Source: Acidobacteriota bacterium (GTDB taxonomy: Bacteria > Acidobacteriota > Blastocatellia > Pyrinomonadales > Pyrinomonadaceae). From it: a DNA stretch of 64,000 nt. The notes beneath the pieces were generated by a model that was not told the DNA's origin, ran no database searches, and saw nothing but the letters and a program-made list of their open reading frames with translations. Numbering within the stretch: position 1 is the first letter of the stretch; each line of letters starts with the position of its first letter. Position numbers and translations under genes: made by a program. The stretch covers positions 251,001-315,000 of the forward strand of contig CP065003.1 in NCBI GenBank assembly GCA_016700175.1, given 5' to 3'. This document shows positions 16,295-25,900 of the stretch, piece by piece.

Positions 16295-17425
16295 TCACTG
16301 CACGCTGACACTTGAGGGCACCGGGACATCCCCCGCCGCGCCGAAGTTGATTGCCTCGAACCCGTTGGTCGATCCGAAGATGTACCAGGTCCTGTCTCCC
16401 GGGCGCCAGATCGCCGGGTCCGTCCTTCCGTCGCCGTCATAGTCTCCCGGAGCCGGGATGTCGCCGCTGACTCCCCAGGGGAAGCTGAAGAAGGAATCGT
16501 CTTCCGATCTGATAACGAACCAGGAAGAATCCGAGGGCCTGTAAAACGCCACGTCCGCACGTCCGTCGCCGGTCCAGTCGCCGACCGCCGTCCTGTCACC
16601 CTGGGCGCCGAACTGATACGCCTTCACTCCGAGTGTAGATCTCAGAAGCCAGAACTGGCTGTCGGGCGAACGGAACACCGCCACGTCGTCCTTCCCGTCT
16701 CCGTCGTAGTCCGCCACGATCGGCTTGTCTACAGAAACACCGAACGGGACTACCGAGACCCCCGAGTCCGAGCTTCGGAATATGAACCAGGTGCCCGAAG
16801 AAGGCCTGAACACGGCTGGATCGGCGATCCCGTCGCCGTCGAAGTCTCCCGGAGCGGGAATGTCGCCGTTCGCACCGAACGGGAAGGCGAAGTAGGTCAG
16901 GTCCTCGCTGCGGATCACGTACCAGAGCCCGGTCGAAGGCCTGAAGAAAGCGATGTCGGCCTTTCCGTCGCCGGTGTAATCGGCAGGAACGATGTGATCC
17001 GAAGGTGCCCCAAAGGTGAGCCCGAGAGTGCCCTGGTCCGAGGACCGAAGCAGCCACCACTGCGAAGAAGAGCCTTCGGGAGCGGGGTTCGTGAGCGCGA
17101 GCGTGGGACTCGGCCTGAAGACGGAGGCGTCGGTCCGTCCGTCCCCGTCGAAATCGAAGACGGCGAAGTTCGTCTCCGCGACAGAAGCCGCGCCGGCGCG
17201 GAATCCGCCGGTGAGGGAGAAGGCACCTCCCGAGCTGACCGTTCCGGCTATCGGCTCGGCGATGGTCGAGTCGATCGAGAAAGTTCCGCCTGCCGAAACG
17301 CCGCCTCCGGATGCGATGACCGACTTGCGTATCTCGAAGTCGCCTCCCGACTGTCCCGAGATCAGGGAGACAAGAAGAAGAAACAAACAGGATAGACAGG
17401 ATATTAAAGATAGCCTTTCCCGCAT
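16295..17425 (-). CDS. Secreted FG-GAP/VCBS repeat protein
   Basis: This 376-residue protein starts with a signal peptide (MRERLSLISCLSCLFLLLVSLISGQ), followed by a Gly-rich region (VIASGGGVSAGGTFSIDSTIAEPI). The rest is a run of about seven repeats with DFDGDG(R/K)TDxxVFRP-type calcium-binding loops alternating with W(F/Y)xxRS strands, which should form a seven-bladed propeller. The same C-terminal domain, nearly identical, is fused to the subtilase at 22949-26161. The ATG at 17425 is chosen because the signal peptide begins there; upstream codons are repeat-like. An adhesion or surface role is inferred. The first signal-peptide codons overlap a dispersed TCCTGT repeat. Confidence 0.85.
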   Translation of the reverse strand: MRERLSLISCLSCLFLLLVSLISGQSGGDFEIRKSVIASGGGVSAGGTFSIDSTIAEPIAGTVSSGGAFSLTGGFRAGAASVAETNFAVFDFDGDGRTDASVFRPSPTLALTNPAPEGSSSQWWLLRSSDQGTLGLTFGAPSDHIVPADYTGDGKADIAFFRPSTGLWYVIRSEDLTYFAFPFGANGDIPAPGDFDGDGIADPAVFRPSSGTWFIFRSSDSGVSVVPFGVSVDKPIVADYDGDGKDDVAVFRSPDSQFWLLRSTLGVKAYQFGAQGDRTAVGDWTGDGRADVAFYRPSDSSWFVIRSEDDSFFSFPWGVSGDIPAPGDYDGDGRTDPAIWRPGDRTWYIFGSTNGFEAINFGAAGDVPVPSSVSVQ

Positions 17426-17429
17426 GGCG

Positions 17430-17753
17430 GCGGTCCCTTTTGCCTTTTTACTTTTTCTTTTTAGCTTACCCATCTTTACCATCCTTCTATCCTGTTTCTC
17501 TTTCTCACCGCTCGCGCTCGGGATACCGACTGAGGCCCCGCGGCTGTGCCGCCCCTGTGTGCGGAAAGGCTTTGCCTTTCCGGCACCGCTGCCAACTTTT
17601 CCCGCGAGGGCTGAGCCCTCGCGATGATTCATATTGCGTGCACACACCGGCGGCGAAGCCGCGAGCAGATGTTCGCAGCGGTCCTGCAGCGCAAAGCGCT
17701 GCTCTAAACGGGCCAGGTCTGCGTCCCCTCCCGGGCGGGGACAGGCCCCGCCC
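17430..17753. repeat. Intergenic hairpin/repeat module, copy 2
   Basis: This 324-base gap holds an ATCCTTCTATCCTGTTTCTC repeat (17479-17498). It also has a 9-bp hairpin CGGAAAGGC-TTT-GCCTTTCCG (17562-17582), GCGAGGGCTGAGCCCTCGC (17601-17619) and CACACACCGGCGGCG (~17641). The hairpin and the last string also occur together at 64-180. No gene is supported. Confidence 0.5.
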
Positions 17754-20700
17754 CTACTTGCAGACAGCCGCATCCGGCCTGTCAGCGCAAACCAGCGCCT
17801 TCAGTGCCGCAAGCTCGGCCTTCAGCGCATACAGCTCATCCGCCTGTCGCTTCAACTCTTCACTTTGAACCTTCAACCTTGAACTTTGAACCTTCAGCTC
17901 CTGACCTTGAACCTGTAACTTTGAACCTTGAACTTCGATAGACTTCTGCTGTTCTTTGACCACATTTACAAGCACGACGCTGATCCGGTCGTACTTGACT
18001 CCCTCGACCTCTCCTTTTGAATTGTAGTTGACCAGCAGAGGCTCGATCTCCGCGACCTCCTCGGCAACCAGGCCCAGGTCAAGAGTTCCCGAATCCTTCC
18101 AGGCAAATGTCACCGGCCGAAGACGAGTAAGGATGTCCGAACCGCCCGAGAATGTCTCGATCCCGGATTTGTAGCGTCGGCTCGATGAGCAGGAAGCGAT
18201 CTGAAACTGAGCATTCCGGCAAAGTGCAGTCGCGCCGCCGACTCCAAGCGATCCGACCCGTATCACGCCCTGAACCTCGAGCTTGTCCTGGGGATTTGTG
18301 GTCCCTATGCCGACATTCGCATTGTTTCCGAGTATCAGGCAATTGCTGCAGCTGATCTGAGTGTTGGCGCCGAGCGCCGTGGCATTCGTAAGAGTGGCGG
18401 ACGTAATCGTCGCGCCCGCGTTTGCACCTATGTATGTGTTGTTGTTGCCTGTGGTATTGTCGTCGCCGGCGTTTGCGCCAACAAAGGTATTGTTGTCTGC
18501 AGCGTTATTGATCCCGGCGCTTCTTCCGAAGAAGGAGTTATTGCTTCCGGCATTCCCGAGCGCACCGGCACCATCCCCGAAGAAAGCATTGTCGTTGCCG
18601 TTCACATTACTAAATCCGGCCGAGTTACCGAAGTAGGAGTTCCGGACGCCGGTCGTGTTGAGGAGGCCTGCGGCAGAGCCAAAGAACGAATTCGCATTCC
18701 CGACGTTGTTGGCACCGGCCGAAGCGCCAAAGATCGAGTTTCCGGTCGATGTCTCGTTATTTTGCCCGGCGTTGAAGCCCACGTAAGTGTTCCCGCTTGC
18801 GGAAGTATTCATCCGGCCGGCCCTCCAGCCTATGAAAGTGTTCGAATCGCCGGAGAGATTGAACTCGCCCGCTCCGTAACCGAAGAACGAGTTGGAGTTG
18901 CCATCGTTAATTTTCCCGGATTCGGCTCCAAAGAAAGAGTTCTGGCTGCCGTTGCTCGACTCGCCCGCGTTCTTGCCGAAGAACGAGTTGTTCGTGCCCG
19001 AAAAATTGTCCGTTCCAGCGGATGCGCCAAAGAAGGAGTTTCCCCCTCCCGTAGTAATGGCCGCTCCGGCTTCATCGCCAAAGAAAGAATTCTGGGTGCC
19101 GGTGGTGTTGTCTCTGCCGGCGAAAGCTCCGTAGAATGAGTTTCTGATTCCAGTCGTGTTGGATCCTCCCGCATCTCTGCCGAAAAAGGAATTTGAAGAC
19201 CCTGTTGTGTTCGAATTCCCCGATTCGCTGCCGAAGAACGAGTTGTTCGATCCCGTTGTGTTGGCCCGTCCGGAATTGCTTCCGTAGAAAGAGTTGAGGA
19301 AACCGGTCGTGTTCGACAATCCCGCCTCGAACCCAAAGAAAGAGTTATTGTTCGCGGTCGCCGCTAACGAGCCGGCCCGGGTTCCGAAGAAGGAGTTCCG
19401 GCTTCCGGATGTGTTTGCCCGGCCGGCATCGTTGCCAAAGAACGAATTGTCGCCGGCGACGGTGTTCCTTCCCGCAGAAAACCCGAAGAACGAGTTCCCG
19501 ATTCCGCCGGAGTTGGATCTGCCCGCGGAGTCTCCGAAGAAGGAATTGAACTCGCCGGCGGTGTTGTTCTGTCCTGCCGCGTTTCCGAAGAACGAGTTGC
19601 TGTTTCCCGTGCTGGCAGCTCCCGCCTGGAATCCGAAGAAGGAATTGAAGCTTCCCGTGGTGTTGTTCTGACCTGCCTGGGTGCCGAAGAAGGCATTGCT
19701 TCCTCCGCTGGTGTTCGAAAGGCCGGATGCGGCCCCGAAGAATGAATTGCTGAAGCCGTCTGCGTTCGCCGCTCCGGACTGAAAACCAAAGAAGGCGTTC
19801 TGCAGGCCGGTGGAGTTGGCGGCTCCCGACTGGGTCCCGAAGAACGAGTTGCTGCTGCCAGACGTATTCGAGGTTCCCGCGTTGTTTCCGAAGAACGAAT
19901 TTCCGGCGCCGGTAGTATTCAGGAGGCCGGCGCCCGCACCGAAGAACGAGTTCGAATCGCCGGTCGTGTTCGCCAGTCCGGCGCCCGCACCGAAGAACGA
20001 ATTATTGTTTGCGGTCGAATTGTCCCTTCCCGCGTTCGTCCCGAAGAACGAGTTGTTGCTTCCCGTCGTGTTCGACTGTCCCGCCTTGTTTCCGAAGAAC
20101 GAGTTGTTGCTTCCCGAGGTGTTCCCCTGGCCGGAGGAAAATCCGAAGAATGAATTGAAGTCGCCCGTCGTGTTCGATTCTCCGGCCGCAAGTCCGACGA
20201 ACAAACTCCCCGAGTTTCCGACGCTGAGCACCGGATTTCCGCTCATCCCGCCTAGATTGTACTGACTCACAGCGTTCACGACGTTGGCCGAAAATGTGCC
20301 TCCGATGGTCCCGTCGCCGCTGATGTTGAAATCGGCGGTCTGCACAGCGGTCCCGTTCATAATGAATCCGGCGGCCGGAAGCCCTTCCAGCAATGCGGAG
20401 TCGCCGGCGGCGTCCGCGATGGATGAAGAAGCGCTTCTTACCGCGTAGGGTACGCTGAGTACTATCTGCCGCGGGGCAAGAGTGGTAAACCCCCCAACGA
20501 TTCCTCCCGATCCCTGCCGGACCCGAATCTCGAGATATCTGTCGTCTCCCGGAAACTCCCCTCCAAAGTCGAGGCTCACCGTGAACGAACCGTCCGCAAC
20601 ACTCACCCCGTTCCGAGTAAGTGTCGATCCAAGCTGGGTCCCGCCGTTTGCGGCATCGAAGAGAGCGAACTCGAAGTCGTATGTTCCGTTTGCCGGAGCG

Positions 20701-20828
20701 GAACTGTCCTGCAATTCTCCTTGAAATGTAAACGCGGTGGTTTGGGGGCGGACCCGGGCCGTACACACCAGGATCACGATCAGTGTGAGCCCTGTGACGG
20801 CGAGCGCCTTAGTCGCTTTGATCTTCAT
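17754..20828 (-). CDS. Large repeat protein with C-terminal S74 chaperone domain (tail-fibre/trimeric adhesin type)
   Basis: This is a 1024-residue exported protein. After a signal segment (LAVTGLTLIVILVCTARV) come ~150 residues of beta-rich sequence (FQGELQDSSAPANGTYDFEFALFD). Then follow about 35 units of a 17-residue repeat, consensus NSFFGxxAGxxNTTGSN, which should build a YadA-head-like left-handed beta-roll. The C-terminal part is an intramolecular chaperone of peptidase S74 type (RRYKSGIETFSGG, LGLVAEEVAEIEP, YDRISVVLVNVVKEQ), which trimerises and normally self-cleaves. It ends in a short coiled coil whose DNA is made of GTTCAAGGT-type repeats. AAGGAG precedes the ATG at 20828. It is probably a surface fibre or adhesin. 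Confidence 0.85.
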   Translation of the reverse strand: MKIKATKALAVTGLTLIVILVCTARVRPQTTAFTFQGELQDSSAPANGTYDFEFALFDAANGGTQLGSTLTRNGVSVADGSFTVSLDFGGEFPGDDRYLEIRVRQGSGGIVGGFTTLAPRQIVLSVPYAVRSASSSIADAAGDSALLEGLPAAGFIMNGTAVQTADFNISGDGTIGGTFSANVVNAVSQYNLGGMSGNPVLSVGNSGSLFVGLAAGESNTTGDFNSFFGFSSGQGNTSGSNNSFFGNKAGQSNTTGSNNSFFGTNAGRDNSTANNNSFFGAGAGLANTTGDSNSFFGAGAGLLNTTGAGNSFFGNNAGTSNTSGSSNSFFGTQSGAANSTGLQNAFFGFQSGAANADGFSNSFFGAASGLSNTSGGSNAFFGTQAGQNNTTGSFNSFFGFQAGAASTGNSNSFFGNAAGQNNTAGEFNSFFGDSAGRSNSGGIGNSFFGFSAGRNTVAGDNSFFGNDAGRANTSGSRNSFFGTRAGSLAATANNNSFFGFEAGLSNTTGFLNSFYGSNSGRANTTGSNNSFFGSESGNSNTTGSSNSFFGRDAGGSNTTGIRNSFYGAFAGRDNTTGTQNSFFGDEAGAAITTGGGNSFFGASAGTDNFSGTNNSFFGKNAGESSNGSQNSFFGAESGKINDGNSNSFFGYGAGEFNLSGDSNTFIGWRAGRMNTSASGNTYVGFNAGQNNETSTGNSIFGASAGANNVGNANSFFGSAAGLLNTTGVRNSYFGNSAGFSNVNGNDNAFFGDGAGALGNAGSNNSFFGRSAGINNAADNNTFVGANAGDDNTTGNNNTYIGANAGATITSATLTNATALGANTQISCSNCLILGNNANVGIGTTNPQDKLEVQGVIRVGSLGVGGATALCRNAQFQIASCSSSRRYKSGIETFSGGSDILTRLRPVTFAWKDSGTLDLGLVAEEVAEIEPLLVNYNSKGEVEGVKYDRISVVLVNVVKEQQKSIEVQGSKLQVQGQELKVQSSRLKVQSEELKRQADELYALKAELAALKALVCADRPDAAVCK

Positions 20829-20830
20829 TT

Positions 20831-21124
20831 TCACTCCTTGTCTGTTCTTTGCTTGCGCATCGCCTGCCCGCCGGTCGCCGCCTCCGCGGAAAAGGCCGAG
20901 AGAAGCAGGTTTCCCAGACGCTTCAGCCATTTTCCTTTCTGCCCCCCGAGGTTTCGGGAAGCGGGCAGCGGTATCATTTCCGGGTCAGGGCCCGAACCTT
21001 CCGAAGCGGACCGTTTCGACCCCTGTGCCTCGAGAACCTCGGCGGATGTTGTCTTGTGGCGCCGGACGGTCATCAGGCGGCTTCGTTCGAAGCTGATCTC
21101 GATAGTTCGCCTTCGGACGGGCAT
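20831..21124 (-). CDS. Small basic protein upstream of the S74 protein
   Basis: This is a possible 97-residue protein, MPVRRRTIEISFERSRLMTVRRHK at its N-terminus. Its TGA overlaps the ribosome site of the S74 gene (2 bases before that ATG), as expected for coupled genes. The IEISFERSRLMTVRR stretch resembles small proteins common in acidobacterial operons, but the usual Cys pairs are missing. The ribosome site is weak (AAAGA). It may be real or only a chance frame. Confidence 0.45.
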   Translation of the reverse strand: MPVRRRTIEISFERSRLMTVRRHKTTSAEVLEAQGSKRSASEGSGPDPEMIPLPASRNLGGQKGKWLKRLGNLLLSAFSAEAATGGQAMRKQRTDKE

Positions 21125-21271
21125 TTTCTTTATCTATACAGGTGTTTAGTGTTAAATTACTGCCGAACCAAAGATCGTCGTTGCTTTCCGGGATCGGGTG
21201 AAACCTAAGGGCCTGAGCCCCGAAAAGTCCCTAATTAACCCGAATTTTTCGGAAATTGATCTCAAAAAGCG

Positions 21272-22753
21272 ATGAATTTACCTTCCCGTCGCTTTTATGA
21301 ATTTGCCTCCTTCCGCGTCGATGTCGCGGAGCGTCAGCTTCTGCGCGAAGGCAAACCGGTCCCCCTCACGCCCAGGGTCTTCGACATACTCCTTGTTTTG
21401 CTTGAGAACGCCGGAAGGACGGTGAAGAAGGATCGTCTGATGGACAAGGTCTGGCAGGACACCTTCGTCGAAGAGGGAAATCTCAACCGCAACATTTCCA
21501 CGCTAAGAAAGGTGCTCGGCGACGACGCCCAGTCGCAAAGGCTTATCAAGACGATACCTAAGCGCGGCTACCGGTTCACGTCGAAGATCAGCGAGATCGT
21601 CGAGGAGGACGACGAGATCGTGGTAGAAGACCGCACAAGCCTGAGGATGAGCTATACGGAAGAGAGCGGCCGGCCTTCAGCCAGTTCCGGTCCGGTTCGG
21701 GTCGCCGTTGCTTTGTCGGCCGTGTTCGCGGCCGTTGCCGGAGCAGCGCTCGTTTGGTTCTGGATGAGTACGGGCGAGGCGAAGGGCCGCTCGCTTGGTA
21801 CGGTGAGCAACTCCGACAGGAAGGAGGCGGCAAGACTCTTCAAGGAGGGAAGGGCCCTTTGGAAGACACGAGACGGAAAGGACCTTCACAAGGCGATCGT
21901 ACTTCTGGAGTCCGCGGTTGCGAAAGACCCTGGTCTTTCACCGGCGTACTCCGCCCTGGGCGATGCCTACTCTTTCGATTCTCGACTTTGGCGCAAAGCG
22001 GAGGGAACCGCGCGGAAAGCGATAGCCATCGATCCGCGCAATGGAGAGGCGTACGCGACGATCGGGCTTGTGAAGATGATGTGGGAGTGGGATTTCGCAG
22101 GGGCCGAACGCGAATTCAAGGAAGCGATCCGGCTTTCGCCTGACTATCCGTCGGCACACCAGTGGTACGCGATCAACCTTCACGCGATCGGCGATTCAGG
22201 ACATGCCGCGCTTTCGGAAATGCAGAGGGCGCTCGAACTCGACCCGGACTCTACTTCGATCAATGCCGACCTTTGCCAGACCCTCTATTTTGTCTGGCGT
22301 TTCAAGGAAGCCGAAGCACAGTGTATGAAGGCGCTCGCGCTCGACCCGGGGTCGCATAATGCCCGGCAGTACCTATTCGAGATCTACAGCACGGTAGGCC
22401 GGCACGATGATGCGGTGGACGTGTACCTGAGAATGAATGAGCAGACGCTCTCTCCGATGCCCCCGGGAGTGCTCAAGAAGGTCCGTGCGGCATATGAAAC
22501 CGGCGGGCACAGGTCTTTTCGAAAGGAAGTCATCGTGTATCTGGCCAACAGCTGGCCAAAACACTACAAGATCGCGCAGCAGTACGCCTGGCTGGACGAA
22601 CCGGACAATGCGTTTCGTTACCTTGATCGGGCGTACGAGGAAAGGAGCTTCGAGCTCTTCCTTTTCGCAGCTGATCCCGCTTTCCTCAGATACAAGGGGG
22701 ATCCGAGGTACAAAGGCCTGGTCGAAAAGATCCGGAAGAGATCCGGCCGATAG
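21272..22753 (+). CDS. Winged-helix DNA-binding / transmembrane / TPR regulator (CadC-like)
   Basis: The product is 493 residues. Residues ~8-108 are an OmpR/PhoB-type winged helix (FRVDVAERQLLREGKPVPLTPRVFDIL, then LIKTIPKRGYRFTSKI). A single membrane segment (VRVAVALSAVFAAVAGAALVWFW) follows at about 147-168. The rest is TPR repeats (DPGLSPAYSALGDAY, AIAIDPRNGEAYATIGLV, ALELDPDSTSINADLC). This layout suits a ToxR/CadC-like membrane-bound transcription factor with a periplasmic TPR sensor. It is divergent from the small ORF/S74 operon across about 150 bases, so it may control that adhesin; this is inference. Confidence 0.88.
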   Translation: MNLPSRRFYEFASFRVDVAERQLLREGKPVPLTPRVFDILLVLLENAGRTVKKDRLMDKVWQDTFVEEGNLNRNISTLRKVLGDDAQSQRLIKTIPKRGYRFTSKISEIVEEDDEIVVEDRTSLRMSYTEESGRPSASSGPVRVAVALSAVFAAVAGAALVWFWMSTGEAKGRSLGTVSNSDRKEAARLFKEGRALWKTRDGKDLHKAIVLLESAVAKDPGLSPAYSALGDAYSFDSRLWRKAEGTARKAIAIDPRNGEAYATIGLVKMMWEWDFAGAEREFKEAIRLSPDYPSAHQWYAINLHAIGDSGHAALSEMQRALELDPDSTSINADLCQTLYFVWRFKEAEAQCMKALALDPGSHNARQYLFEIYSTVGRHDDAVDVYLRMNEQTLSPMPPGVLKKVRAAYETGGHRSFRKEVIVYLANSWPKHYKIAQQYAWLDEPDNAFRYLDRAYEERSFELFLFAADPAFLRYKGDPRYKGLVEKIRKRSGR

Positions 22754-22837
22754 GACTCTGACGGCGTGGTTAAGACGGCGGAAGCATTGCCGAGCGCCGG
22801 ACAACTTTTTAATCCCGTCGACCCTGGTTTTTTACAA

Positions 22838-22941
22838 GGATGAAGGGGGTAAAGGAGATGGCTGCTGCCGAGTGCGAACGATCCTGAGTACCATTCCAGG
22901 TGACTACTCGGTTGCCGGTATCTCCTTCACCCCCTTCATCC
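22838..22941. repeat. 22-bp inverted repeat element (foldback)
   Basis: The left arm (22838-22859) and the right arm (22920-22941) are inverted copies with one mismatch in 22 bases; the left arm begins GGATGAAGGGGGTAAAGGAG. They enclose 60 bases. A single related arm occurs at 15899-15921. It lies between two convergent genes and could act as a bidirectional terminator or be a remnant of a miniature inverted-repeat element. Confidence 0.65.
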
Positions 22942-22948
22942 CTGTTAA

Positions 22949-25900
22949 CTAATTCACACTAACCGACGAAGGCAGCGGGACATCCCCGTTCGATCCGAAC
23001 TGGACGGCCTCGAAGCCGCTCGTCGTCCCGAAGATGTACCAGGTCCTGTCGGAAGGCCTCCAGACCGCCGGATCGAACTTCCCGTCGCCGTCGAAGTCTC
23101 CCGGGGAAGGGATGTCTCCCGTGGCTCCCCAGGGGAATGCGAAGAACGAATCGTCCTCGCTCCTGATCACGTACCATTCCGAAGAAGAAGGCCTGAAGAA
23201 CGCCACGTCCGCCTTTCCGTCTCCCGTCCAGTCGCCCACGGCCGTCCGGTCTCCCGGAGCCCCGAACTGGAACGCCTTCACGCCGTCGGTACTTCTAAGC
23301 AGCCAGAACTGGTTGTCGGGAGCGCGGTAGACGCCTACGTCGTCCTTTCCGTCTCCGTCGTAGTCAGCAACGATCGGCTGATCGGCAGCGACTCCGAACG
23401 GAACCACGCTCAGTCCTCCGTCGGAAGACCTGACGATGAACCAGGTTCCCGATGAAGGCCTGTAAACGGCGGGATCGGCCTTTCCGTCACCGTCAAAATC
23501 ACCCGGAGCGGGAATGTCGCCGTTCGAGCCGAACGGGAAGGCAAAGAAGGAATCGTCCTCGCTTCTCAGAATGAACCACTCGCCGGACGAAGGCCTCCAG
23601 AATGCCACGTCGGTCTTGCCGTCGCCCGTGAAATCGGCCGCGACGGGAACATCGGTCGAAGTCCCGAAGGCGAGACCGCGAGTCCCCGAATCGGAAGACC
23701 GGAGCAGCCACCACTGCGCCGTTGAACCCTCGGGAGCAGGGCTGCCCGAAAGCGCTCCCGCATTCGGCCTGAACACCGAGACATCGGTCGAACCGTCGCC
23801 GTCGAAATCGAAGACCGCGGGCGAGGCCGCTGCCTGATCGCTGACGTTGTACGCGACAAGCGAAAAGGTCTGGTCCGTCGTGTCACCGTTGCCGGGAATC
23901 CCGTCGCCGTTCAAGGCAATCGAGCTGATCTCGATCGAAACCGGAGTCCCGGCAGGAACGCCCGCGGGAAGCCTCACGATCTCCACGTTGTTCCTGTTGT
24001 CTGCCGTACCTCCCGTTTCCGAAGTCCCCGCGTTGAACACGTTGCCTTTGTATTCGGTGCCGCCGACTGTGACCGTCAGATCGAGGTCATTTACCAGCGC
24101 GGGATCCGACGTGCCGGGAGGGTCGGTCCACACGAGCGCGATCCTGACCGGTTTAGAGGAGTTGCCGACCGCGCCGTCGATGACCGTCGCAAAGCCCGGC
24201 TCGAACATTTGGGTGGTTTCATTCTGAAAGATCGTAGACGTTTCCGAATCGAAGATCAGCTTCATGTTGACGCGGCCCCAACCCTCGTCGCCGTTCGGCA
24301 GCGGAGTGTTGCTGCCAAAGCCCGTCATCTCCTGGCCCGAATTGAGGATCGCGGCCTTCACAAGCGAAGGCGAAGGATTCAGACCTCCGTTGTTGTTCTT
24401 CCAGAACTGTGTGAACAGCGCCGCGACGCCGGCTATCTGCGGAGCTGAGTGCGACGTGCCTCCGCTGTAGACGTGGTTTGCGTCGATCGCTCCCCAGACT
24501 CCGGAAAGCGCCCCCGACCTGGATCCCGCGATGTATGTTCCCGGCGCCGTAATGTCCGGTTTGATCCTTCCGTCAGCAGCCGGTCCCCGGCTTGACGAAT
24601 CTCTCATGTCATCGATGTTGTCGGCATTCGCGCCGCCGAGTTCGGTCCTGAGGTTTTCCGAATTCGCGACCGAGATCACGTTCTTCGCCATTTTCGGCCT
24701 GGTCAGGCCGCTTACCCCCGAATTACCGGCAGAAAATACTACGGTGATCGGGTCGACCGTTCCAGCGAATGATGCGTCGAAAACGAAACCGTCCCAGAGA
24801 GAGGCGAAGGAGTCATAAGAATTTCCGTTGGTTCCCGATCCCCAGCTGTTGTTAATGATCGATCCTTTCACTCCGTTCGGTCCGGCCGTGCTCACGGTGT
24901 CGTCAACCGACTGGGCATCCGTCGTAGTGTTTCCTGTCTTCAGGAACGGGATGTTGATGATGTGCGCTCCCGGTGCGACGCCGCGGCCATAGTTGTAACT
25001 CGTCGGATCGAGTCCGCCGAAGGGTGTGGACCCGGCAACGATGCTCGCATTGATATGTCCGTGACCCCCTTCCGCTCCTGCTGTAGCGCCCCTGAGCGGG
25101 CCGTCGACCGCGTTTGCCGGTGTGATGTAAAAGCCGCCATTTCCCGGAATTCCGACGCCGTCGTCGGAGATCGAGACCGTGACGCCCGTGCCGTCTACGC
25201 CAAATTGAGCGAGAGGATCGTATCCGGGCCCGGCGATCGTCGTTGTGTTCGTGTAGTTTCCGGCGACTATCTGCGCCGCGCGCTCGTCTTCGGCGACAGG
25301 TTTCTCATAGGGATCGATCCTGAAGACGTCGGAGATTCCGGCGAGCCGGTTCACTGCATCGCCGCTGACTCGCACTGTGAATAGATCGATGAAGCCGAAA
25401 CCCGGCTCCTGCACCTCGAGGATCTCCAACCCGGGCACGGAAGAGATGTCGCGATGGACCCTGGAAAGATCCGATCGTTTGAAAACCGCGACATGGAACT
25501 CGGTCTGCGCCGCGCCGAACGATTCCGCTCGGCCTCTTCCGAGTTCCGAAACCTTGTATTCGGGAAGATATCGTCCCGTCCAGCGAACCCTCGAATGATC
25601 CCGCAGACCCTGGGCGGCTTCGGCATCGGCGTACACGATGAATGCCTGATTCGGAACGTACTGGATCACATCCGCCCCGAGATCCCGCACGGCGTCGAGC
25701 CATTCGTCCTTCGCGTGAGCGCCGAACTGGACGATGTAGTAACTCCCTCCGGGGGGAACGGCCGATTCCTGCAGCTCCGAAGGGAGCTCCGACGGTTCGA
25801 ACCGCTTTCCGGGAAGGTTGATCCGGGTGTCGAGCGCTCTTTCGTCAAGCGAGGTGATCGCATCCGGTGCATTCTTTCTCCGGGCGACGACGATCTCTCT

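Noticed and set aside
18361..20265. Plus-strand ORFs opposite the S74 repeats
   Set aside because: They mirror the 51-bp repeat (NELLLPVVF-type) and have no start signals; the minus-strand gene explains the region.
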